This document shows, piece by piece, positions 43,571 through 54,559 of a DNA stretch of 64,000 nucleotides. The DNA lies in NCBI GenBank assembly GCA_010405405.1, contig MU004234.1:1693563-1757562 (forward strand). The letters are read 5' to 3'. The position numbers were made by a program, and so were the translations under genes. The DNA is from Microthyrium microscopicum. Taxonomy: Eukaryota; Ascomycota; Dothideomycetes; Microthyriales; Microthyriaceae. The first letter of the stretch is position 1; each line of letters opens with the position of its first letter. A model generated the notes under the pieces. The model ran no database searches and had not been told where the DNA came from. It was given only the letters and a program-made list of their open reading frames with translations.

Positions 43571-44658
43571 GATCTCCGAGGTTTGTAGGCATGGATAGTT
43601 GGGCACAAGATAGCATTATAAGGTTTGAGGCCTATCTTCCTAAATGTCTCTTTTCTCTTCCATTTGAGACTGCAGATTGGCTGCTATGTTTAGATCAGGC
43701 TGCATGATTCTACCTGGAGGTGGTCCACCTTTCGCCTTGTGATTTTGTGCTAGACTTGCCTGTTCCATCCTTGACTCGCTGAAGAAGTTAGCATCATGGT
43801 AACTAGTATCACATGCTCGTGAATACCTTTAAGTTGGGAGATACTTCCAATGGCCAAAGCATTTGCTGGGGTACAGATTGCGAACTGCCCCAGTGCTTCA
43901 CAGTAACCAGTGCTTCACAGCAACCAGTGCTTCACAGTAACCAGTGCTTCACAGTAACCAGTGCTTCACAGCAACCAGTATTATTGCTACAAATCCGAAT
44001 ACTTATAACTGGCATCAATTTGCAGACACTAGTCAATGCAAGCAAATCGGAAGGAGACTGGCTGATACGGTTCAGCTTGTTGATCGATAAGAACTCATTT
44101 TTGTTTCAATAGCGACCTACCGGCATATCTTAGGAAAGTCCATCAGCAATCATGCATAGATGACACGGAATCAAACCCATACATGTGCTCATCCTATCAT
44201 GAAATTCAAGATCCACTAAGAAGATGTTCAAAAGGACTCCGTCGTTGCACTTCTTGATTACCGATATTTCAATGAATCTGATATGTATTCTTTAAGATGA
44301 GCTAGAGCTCCCTAAGTCATCTAATAAGAGCTCTTCTTCATCTTCGTTCGAATCCGAGTAATAGTCCATTCTGATATCCTCATAGACATCCATGAGACAT
44401 CGAGGTCCAGTTGTCACTCTATTTGTTCAGCCTGTTGATGGTACAGAACAGCGTTTGATTAATGCGATCGGTCAAGGCATAAGGTGTGCACTATGTGGAG
44501 CTACCACTTGCTGGACTTCATAGGTTCATACTTCCAAATCCCGCCAGGTGCTCATTTACGGACCTGTAGAGACGGAAGGAAAGGTGCAGATGATTTTGAA
44601 GAGAGAAGTTTATAAATTTAGTTTACCCTATGTAAAATTACAATTTGGGTTTAGATAG
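43571..44658. other. Intergenic region with minisatellite
   Basis: About 1.1 kb between the start of the CR-type gene and the 3' end of katG. It contains the 17-bp minisatellite listed separately. A plus-strand frame of 99 codons at 43813-44112 is created by the repeat and was not called. Confidence 0.5.
43891..43980 (+). repeat. 17-bp minisatellite, five copies
   Basis: The unit CAGTGCTTCACAGTAAC is repeated five times head to tail, with one variable position (AGTAAC versus AGCAAC in copies 2 and 5), followed by a partial CAGTA. It begins about 320 bp upstream of the CR-type start codon. Confidence 0.97.
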
Positions 44659-46998
<2,340 letters not shown>

Positions 46999-47354
46999 TT
47001 AGATTTTAAACCGTGGCGAATAACAAACCCCACATTCGTCAGACTAGGATTAGGCAAGACCTGGTGCAGTTCAAGGACGGAGTTGCCCCGCAGTGCATGT
47101 GTGAGGTGCATGTTCTGGCTTGTTCTGGCTCAAATTGGTTGTTGATGCTCCTTCCTTGGCTGCGGCAGTTCCGTCAAACGCCGCATCCCGACCGAGAGAG
47201 CTCTTTCAACCGCGATTATATCTCTAGCGTCGAAACGCCTCTCGCCCGATCCATCCCACGCTAGCCCATTGACCAATCACGCCTATGGTTTTGCTGTAAT
47301 GACCACAGCATCAAAGAAGTTTATATTTTCTACAACCTCTTTCGTCTCTAGATA

Positions 47355-48381
47355 CCTCTGGTGTGCATTCTGAGCTTCAGGGGCCAGCTTTTGGACTTTA
47401 TTTTCTAAACTTAATTTCAGCCAATCAAACATCTGGCTGAGAGAAGTTCACGTGACGGCTACACGCAACAGTTGAAAAGCCCTGGCCCCGCTAGCTATTT
47501 AGTTATCTCAGAGACCCAGACTAATTGGATCGCATAGACGACCCTAATTAGGTAAGTATTATCAATAACCACCACCTCCCAAACCGCGATCCAACAGTCT
47601 AGGATCAGATCGCGGAATTTATGTGAGCAAACGCTTAGAAGGGTTCTTGGTTTTGGCTTCATTTGGGTTTATCTCATCAACAAAGCGTCTTTTCAGAAAT
47701 CTGAATATCTAGCAAAATACTTTAACAACCTGGCTTTTCAGCCATAGTAACTTTATTTCTATTACTCTACAGGCCATAGCTACATAAATTACCAAAAACA
47801 AGGCCAAAAACCTGCCAAACGCTTAGGAATTCACGATTTACCGACCCCCTAAAACTCTACGACGGCTAAAATTTTGATATTTTTTCCGCGCCTATAGTTA
47901 TTTGCCTTAATCTGAAAAATCCAAAACAAATACCAGAAAACTCAAATTTGGAAAGGTAGTAAAGTTATATTAGTTCAAAGAATTATTAATTTTCGCAAAG
48001 TTGACTATATAAAATCAAAACATAAACTTCAGGCCAAGATTCCTTACTTAATAAAGGGCTAATAAATAAGCCGTAAATAGATATAAGAAGCCAAGTTTAA
48101 GAGCTTTAAGTGCACCTCAATTTCGGAGAATAACAAGTTGTTGTTAATAAAGTATTGATGAGTTGAAGTTGTTATGTTTCAAAGCGTTTCTACTAACAAA
48201 AGGCGCGATGTGGTCTCAGACGGTAAAACAAGGATCCCCTTCATCACGTGCCGTGATAAAGGGATCCGTTTTACCTATCTGAGCTTCTGAGATAACTATT
48301 TAGCCAATTAGCACACAAGCTGGAAGGCTCAAAATCAAAATCAGAAAGTCTGACCCTGAAGCTCAGAATGCACACCAGAGG
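47355..48381. mobile_element. Non-autonomous DNA transposon (MITE-like), TA-flanked, 28-bp perfect TIRs
   Basis: The left end 47355-47382 (starting CCTCTGGTGTGCATTC) is the exact reverse complement of the right end 48354-48381. Each end is flanked by TA (47353-47354 and 48382-48383), as expected for the TA target duplication of Tc1/mariner-type elements. The 1,027-bp interior is AT-rich and has no coding frame. Inside the ends a second pair of related inverted segments (about 47491-47516 and 48276-48306, sharing AGTTATCTCAGA) and a large hairpin near 48214-48284 are seen. No transposase is present in the window, so it would depend on one elsewhere. Confidence 0.85.
48214..48284. repeat. Imperfect palindrome inside the TIR element
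   Basis: The left arm (TCTCAGACGGTAAAAC, then GGATCCCCTTCATCACG) and right arm (CGTGATAAAGGGATCC, then GTTTTACCTATCTGAGA-like) are nearly complementary around a centre at about 48248. The stem would be about 30 bp with a few bulges. Confidence 0.8.
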
Positions 48382-48983
48382 TACTTTGTTTTACTTCATC
48401 ATGAACGCGCCAGTATCAATGCTTTTTTCGTTGTCGGTTCTATCCGACCGACTGGTGGCAAGTAGGGCAAATCAGCAACCATTGAATCATGTCCTTGTCA
48501 TCATCTCACTCTCTGCTTGGACGATCAACCATTCTTAATTGCCGATTCATGTTGCCCAGGAAACATGTGAACTTAATGGGATCGTATGTCATTGTTGAAC
48601 AATTTATTGACTGGACTGCCATATAGGTCGACTGGTGTCTTCATACGCGCTGAATCAGAATATTCCTGTCGAACAAAAAGCATACATCAAGTCATACAAA
48701 CGACATATCTGAGCGTATTGGGTTGAACGCCTTCTTGGCCGCATGGCCTCACCAATACTATTGTATGTTTAGGATATAATTCCCTCTACTGCTTGTGGAA
48801 ATGTTATCACAGCTCAGGCAAGTACATAATTTGAAAAACAAGGCTTAATTTCTAGCTGTCAATATCAACACCTAAGCATGGGTAATTGACCTAGTATCTT
48901 CTTGAGAACCAGATATAAAAGAGATAAATGAGCAGATTAGGACAATCCACCTGTAGTAGGCATCAATCATATTCTCTTAATGT

Positions 48984-50018
48984 TTATCTAGGATCAACGA
49001 CCAACTTCACACCACTAACTCCCTTCTCCAGCTTATCCAGCGCAACCTGTACGCCCTTCAAACCACCCCCAATCTTCTCAATTGGCGGAGTAATCAGCTT
49101 GCCCTTCGCGAGCGCTTGCTCAAGATACTCATGAAAACTCCACGACATGAGCCCAGCATTCCTCTCTTCATGCAAGATAGCAGGCCAGGACATACTCTCA
49201 TAAGTTAATCCCTCCGGAATCTTGTCCTCGGCGCTCACCGCAACACCAAACAGCGTTCCACCGCCCTGCGCATCCAACACCTTCTTATTAACCAAAATCG
49301 TATCTTCCAGCGATATCGTATCCACAACCGCAACATACGGACCCCTCTCAATCAACGCTTTCGCCGTCTCCTCATCGCCCAGCGTATGGTCAACCACCGC
49401 CGTAGCACCTAATCCCGACACCCATCCCATATTCCGCGGACTACTCGTCGTGACAACCTCATAGCCCGCCTGAGCAACATACTGCACACTCAAACTCCCC
49501 AAACTCGACGACCCACCATAAACCAACACCTTCTCCCCCTTCCCCACCACCCCTTTCTCAAAATCCGGTTTCCCCAACCCCAACCTTCCCTCAAAGATGC
49601 CCACCACCGTCGTCAGATTCCCCGTCAACGCCGCGCCAGTAGCAATATCCACAGCGTCCGGAACTTTTGCCGCCGTCTCTTCACCGACTACCACAAATTT
49701 CTGGTATCCGCCATACTGGTTTCCCTGCTTGGGCGGAAAGTACATTGACGCAGCGACACGGTCGCCAACTTGAAAGCGCGTGACGCTGGATCCGATGGAG
49801 GTTACTGTGCCGCCGAAAGAGAAACCGCTGATGACTGGGTAGTTCAAGGGGAAGATGCCAAGTTTAGCGATTTTCCATTCCGCGGGATTCAGGGCGATGG
49901 CTTCGTTGCGGATGAGCAGTTCCTTGGGGCCTGGGGTATAGGTTTCTACGAGAATTATTTCAAGGGGGGCTTTTGCGGCGGGGATGATTATGGCTTCGTT
50001 GGGCGTGGTGGATGTCAT
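48984..50018 (-). CDS. Medium-chain dehydrogenase/reductase (zinc-independent, enoyl-reductase/quinone-reductase-like)
   Basis: A single exon of 344 residues. The N-terminal GroES-like domain shows the MDR pattern (NEAIALNPAEWKIAKLG, PVISGFSFGGTVTSIGSSVTRFQVGDRVAA). The Rossmann part has the NAD(P)-binding VLVYGGSSSLGSLSVQYVAQAGYEVVTTSS and ends LDKLEKGVSGVKLVVDPR, where GVSGVKLVV-type tails are typical. The structural and catalytic zinc ligands of alcohol dehydrogenases are missing, which places it with the fungal ToxD/enoyl-reductase-like group. The substrate is unknown. No biosynthetic cluster partner is nearby, so a secondary-metabolite role is not supported by context. Confidence 0.9.
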   Translation of the reverse strand: MTSTTPNEAIIIPAAKAPLEIILVETYTPGPKELLIRNEAIALNPAEWKIAKLGIFPLNYPVISGFSFGGTVTSIGSSVTRFQVGDRVAASMYFPPKQGNQYGGYQKFVVVGEETAAKVPDAVDIATGAALTGNLTTVVGIFEGRLGLGKPDFEKGVVGKGEKVLVYGGSSSLGSLSVQYVAQAGYEVVTTSSPRNMGWVSGLGATAVVDHTLGDEETAKALIERGPYVAVVDTISLEDTILVNKKVLDAQGGGTLFGVAVSAEDKIPEGLTYESMSWPAILHEERNAGLMSWSFHEYLEQALAKGKLITPPIEKIGGGLKGVQVALDKLEKGVSGVKLVVDPR

Positions 50019-50781
50019 CTTTGTGGTGGATTGGTTGGGGATTGTGATTTTGAGTATTGGATGGGTTTAGAGGGGAGTTGTTGGTTAGGTTCAGTTGTTT
50101 GCAGGATGTATGTAGTACTAGTAGCTGGAGCTGTGGAAGTTGATTGTTTGGTGAGAATATATGGAATTGAAGATATAAGCACTACTATAACACAACAGTA
50201 AGCATGTGGATAGCCAAGTTCGCAGGGAATGCAATATTAAGTTATGCCGACGGGGTAAAGATCTAGCCGCAGTGCTTTAAGTAGCAGTATGCTCTTGATC
50301 AACTTCAAGAATATTAGAACAACTCCAAGTATTTTCGGGTCCAGTTTGGGTAAACGAAAGGCTGGTCGTCGTCTCGCTTACAAACGGAGATCGATTGGAA
50401 ATGGAGATAAATGGAGATTGGGACGGAGGTAGTAAAAGGATCGTTATGGTGTGGAATTTTGACATTTGAAAGGTATTATTACCGCGACGCAACTTCCCGA
50501 TCTTTTTGGTATATTGACCCTAACCGTAGGATGCTTTCATTGTTGGCTGTTTCAAATATATTAACAAGCAATCCCTTGATGAGATACCAAGGGTACTAGG
50601 ACGACAGCCTCAAGTCTCGCCATTCTTTTACACGAATAATTTTGGTCTCTTTCAGTCACCAGGTATATAAATATTGACTCAAGTGTTTATTTCGTCCTAC
50701 AATCTAATCTTCAACTCCAAGCTATCCCCTGTGCCAAGTGTGGGCTTTTCGACACTCCGCTTGTGAACCACAGAACAGAAC
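50019..50781. promoter_or_regulatory. Divergent promoter region
   Basis: About 760 bp lies between the divergent starts of the MDR and DUF7136-like genes. A TATA-like element lies at 50664-50673, listed separately. Confidence 0.45.
50664..50673 (+). promoter_or_regulatory. TATA-box-like element of the secreted-protein gene
   Basis: TATATAAATA lies 109 bp upstream of the ATG at 50782, a fitting distance for a fungal core promoter followed by a short leader. Confidence 0.5.
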
Positions 50782-51576
50782 ATGATTCTGAGGAGCAAAC
50801 TCGTCTTCCTCGCCGTTAGCAGCTTGTCGATTCAGTCGTGCTTTGCGGCCAATCCTGTGGTAGTCCAGACAGACATTGTCTTTCCGAGGAACAACACCGT
50901 CTACAAAGCCGTACCTTCATTCCCCATCGTTTTCGCACTCACCAACTTTGCGGATGTTTGGCAATACCAACCAATTGTAGCCTGGCGGCTGCAAATATTG
51001 CAGCCAAATGGCAACAACATATTGGGTGAGCGAGGTGTAGTTGGATGGACGGACAAAACATCACATCAAATAGCTCCAGGACCACAGCTCGCTGTCAATT
51101 CCGCCTCTTCAATAAAGTCAAAAGGATCAGCAATGTACGAACTTCAATATGACTTCAGGATTGCTCCCACATTAGATGACTGTTATTATACCCGACTGTC
51201 TCCTGACTCGTTCTTTCAAGGTTCAATCTTCTTCAACATCAGTGATGAGACAGGCATTTCTCCCGATATTGTGGGCCCTGATGGATGCAGCTCACCATTA
51301 GGAGCAGTCGGATACACTGGGCCGAATGCAACAAAGTCACAATGTCCTGCTGTGACATCGCCGCGTCCGGATCCAGTTGCTTGCGCGTATAGGCTAAATT
51401 CCACATCATCCAGTCAGATTGCGGAAGCTATTAAAGATACGTCTGGTTGCAAAGCTATTAAATACGCCAGTTCTGATGTAAAATGTCCTAATGCAGTTTC
51501 TCACGGTCTAAGGCTCCAGCCCAGCAGCTTTGTTTCTTTTATAACTATGTTTGGTCTAATTCTTCCTCTCATCTGA
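50782..51576 (+). CDS. Secreted, probably GPI-anchored DUF7136-like protein
   Basis: A single exon of 264 residues. The N-terminal MILRSKLVFLAVSSLSIQSCFA is a signal peptide with likely cleavage after CFA. The mature start NPVVVQTDIVFPRNNTVYKAVPSFPIVFALTNF and a beta-rich body with paired Cys (DDCYYTRL, PDGCSSPLG, KSQCPAV, DPVACAYRL, SGCKAIKY, VKCPNAV) match the fungal DUF7136 family as I know it. Several Asn-X-Ser/Thr sites are present. The C-terminus is hydrophobic (SFVSFITMFGLILPLI) after a small-residue region, the pattern of a GPI-anchor signal. The family's function is unknown; a cell-wall or surface role is inferred. Confidence 0.8.
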   Translation: MILRSKLVFLAVSSLSIQSCFAANPVVVQTDIVFPRNNTVYKAVPSFPIVFALTNFADVWQYQPIVAWRLQILQPNGNNILGERGVVGWTDKTSHQIAPGPQLAVNSASSIKSKGSAMYELQYDFRIAPTLDDCYYTRLSPDSFFQGSIFFNISDETGISPDIVGPDGCSSPLGAVGYTGPNATKSQCPAVTSPRPDPVACAYRLNSTSSSQIAEAIKDTSGCKAIKYASSDVKCPNAVSHGLRLQPSSFVSFITMFGLILPLI

Positions 51577-52030
51577 GCGGGAAAGGAGCTGGATATGGGA
51601 TATGTTGTGATTATCACGCTTTGACAAGAAGATATGTTTCTGAAAGGATTGTAGAAGTCTCCATCAGTTGGCTGGCCACATGATCCTCCGGCTTTGCTCT
51701 GGCTCTGCTCCGGCTCTGCTCCAACTCCAGGTTCGCTCATCCACGATTGACATGCTTATTCACTGCTGACACCTCAATCCGGCGTTTTTCATGTCCAAGA
51801 ACGAATTCAGTGTTTCTATGGAGTGCTTATTCTGACACACTTACATCGCTAAACTGGTAGAAACATGAAAGGTGAGCTCATTATCAAAAACACCCCAAAT
51901 CTGTGTAATGCGCGCTACATATCAGATATTTGTTCAAGTCGTCAACTCCTTGGAGACCTTGTTGTTTAGAATGTACTACGACTTTTTCCACCTTTCGTTT
52001 AAGACCAGAGACGATTGTTGGAAAACCACT
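51577..52030. other. Convergent intergenic region
   Basis: A spacer of 454 bases. At about 51690-51722 the motif GGCTCTGCTCC is repeated imperfectly about three times. No gene is seen. Confidence 0.4.
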
Positions 52031-53530
52031 TCATCCAATCCTCACTGATATGCTTCCGCTCGTATTCTCCGCCGATATATTGCTATCGCCGTCCCCCTTC
52101 TCAGCAAGAATCTGCTTGAAGCCAGGTTTTGGATGAACATCCTTGATGATATCGACACCCTCACCGGTAACACTGAGAGAGCCAGATAGTGTCTGAGCCT
52201 GAATCTTGCCCTCCCATGAGCCAGGATATTGCAGTTGCATAGTACCACTTCGAGTCATGAACACGCTGCTTACAGCTCCAAGCTTCGCAGCCGTATCATA
52301 GACACAGCTGCGGATACTACCGCTCACGGTATCGATAGTCAATACACGCTTGGCCAAGTCGCCGGCGGTGTAGATATCAACGGTGACTGTACCACTGTTT
52401 GACTCTATGGTAGTCCTGTCGCCGAGAAGATATGTTCCGGAGATGCTGCCGCTGCGGGAATGCACTTGAGTGTTGAATGTCCGGGATGGGATGGAGGTGG
52501 TGATTGTATCGGCGTGGATGGTGCCGGAGACGCCACGGATAATGAGGACCCCATTGTGATCGGATTTGTCCGAGTCCTTGGGGTCGATGTTGACTTGAAC
52601 GGTGCCGGAAATGGTTTTCAGAGAGAGAAGGTCAGCGAGGGGGTACGAGCCGGTGATGGAACCTGATGTGGTTTCAATTTCGATCTTGCGGGAGTACAGG
52701 GCATCGGTTCCGCTGGTGACCCCACCTGAAACGCTGCGGATGAAGGTGTTGTGGGAGTTGAGCTTCAAAGACTCTTTCAGTTCGATCGGTAGAACTATTG
52801 TGTCAATGTTGAATGAGGAGATATTTGTTGATGGAGCGATGGAAATTGTTGCGAGAACCTCGATGCATGGTCGTACTCCACCGAGACGCTGGATGATTCT
52901 ATCCGACTCGAATGTAAGACCGGTGGCGTCATGTTTGATGCTGATGGCATTTCGTAGTTCTTCATGGCTAAGGTGAACCCGCAAACTTACAGTGACTGGA
53001 TCAGCGCCTTCAGGGGCTTCCTGTATGATCACTCGGCCAGCAGTCTGAATGAAGCCAAAACCTGGTCCATCATGTGACTTTCTACTGTAGTGCTGACCAA
53101 AGAAGAAGGAGCTAGGCTTGCTCTCGGCGTTGACATCAAAGACATAGTTTAGCTCTCCATCTTTGTATGCGATAGGGGCCGAATGGCATTGACTGAGAGC
53201 CATGGGCCTATGTTTTGGTGAGCCAATGCACCAGAACTAATGTTTATTAGCATTTCAGCGTTGGGGACAAGGGCTTGAGCTCACATTTGACAGATCGAAG
53301 TGTCGATTCGAGTGTCGAAGGAAGAATGTCAGTGCAAACATTCCAAAGACCATCCAGAAAAAGGCCTTGCACAGCCGAGCGCAGCGACCCCGTGGATGCC
53401 TTCGTCGCCCAGCCTCAGTATCGTATGGACCAGTTCGATAATGTTCTTCAACTAGAGCTTGGTTGACCAACTCAGACTCCAACAAGGCGGACTTCTCGTC
53501 CGAATGGACGATTGTTTGGTTGGGAGGCAT
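52031..53530 (-). CDS. Membrane-anchored beta-helix (DUF4097-like adhesin-type) protein
   Basis: Two exons (53530-53285, 53236-52031) joined over a 48-nt intron give about 483 residues. The first ~60 residues are hydrophilic and cytosolic in character, followed by one membrane segment (AFFWMVFGMFALTFFL) and a large C-terminal domain, so it is probably a type II membrane protein. From about residue 255 the sequence is a ladder of short repeats of the form (S)G(S/T)(I/V/M): TSGSITGSY, ISGTVQVNI, VSGTIHAD, RSGSISGTY, NSGTVTVDI, VSGSIRS, RSGTMQLQY, LSGSLSVTG, TSGSISVRI. Such ladders form parallel beta-helices, as in DUF4097-type putative adhesins. The function is unknown. Its start is divergent from the HET-domain gene across about 1 kb. 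Confidence 0.85.
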
Positions 53531-54559
53531 AAGGCTGAGAGAAAGGCTACGCTAAGAATGATGAGGGGTAATTGGTGGGGCCCAAACGGATCAGTCCCAG
53601 ACGTCACCCCAAATAAATGATTTCGGTGACTCTTTTTCGTTTGTTTGTCTTGAAACTGAAAGATATGGGAATTGAGGGTTTATCTCAAAACAAATGAAAG
53701 AGAGGGGCTTTAAGCAAAGGATTCTAGGCGACAGCTTACGGCCAGCAGCGATCAACAGACGACATCATCAAAGGCTGCCGATCCTTTCTGCATTCAGAGC
53801 GTTGGCCAGCATCACTATCGCCAACATTGATTCGCCAATTCCTCTGTAAAATTCTGAACAGTACACTTGAGTGCTATCAATTGTCAAGAATCTGATACTC
53901 TAGTTTCACGCTATACGCACAAAGCTTCTCGATCAACCATCAGTCCTTGGACACAAAGTGATGACCCGACCTTCTCAATCAGGAGCTGAGGCAAGAGCTG
54001 GAATATCCTATTTGGTGATTGAGAACCAGGGAATACGACAGCCCTATGGCCTTACCTTGGCGATGCTCGAAGATCTAACATGTTGTACCGTGGGTCGTAA
54101 TCGAAAAGCAGTTCAAGGCAACACAACTCTGCCATATATAATTATATCGACAGAAGCTGATGAGGGGTAGAATGATTTGATGGATGATCAAGGCATTAAA
54201 TGATTGATCTCGAGCTTGAGGATCACCATTATTGGCTTGACTAGCTACATCTTTGCTGCACCGCAATAGAGACCTTCCGAGCTGCCCAGCGAGTAAGATT
54301 CATCTTCACTCTTGACCGGTCCTGGCTTTGAAGATGTTTTGCTGCGCCTCGTGCCATCCACTTCATGCGGTGGGATGAAATAATGAGGCAACAAGCCTCA
54401 GCCTTGCTTACTTTTCAAAAACTGCATCAGCACTTTACAGCCTGAAAAGGCCAAAAGATTTGGATTACCTCTTGTATAAAATGCGGTGTCTTTCGTCGCT
54501 TCCATCTGAGAAACTGTACAGAGCTACCGTTCGTACCCGCAAGCCAATTCACTGTCAAC
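53531..54559. promoter_or_regulatory. Divergent intergenic region between the beta-helix protein and the HET gene
   Basis: About 1.03 kb between two divergent starts holds both promoters. A 70-codon plus frame at 53958 has no recognisable features. No repeat or operator was identified. Confidence 0.45.

Noticed and set aside
43813-44112. 99-codon plus-strand frame through the minisatellite
   Set aside because: Its length comes from the 17-bp repeat; flanks show no coding features.
47640-48180. RIP-mutated retrotransposon remnant
   Set aside because: The stretch is AT-rich but shows no LTRs, reverse-transcriptase motifs or degenerate long frames; the TIR structure explains it better.
48984-53530. 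Secondary-metabolite cluster suggested by the ToxD-like MDR gene
   Set aside because: No polyketide synthase, NRPS, terpene cyclase or cluster regulator is nearby.
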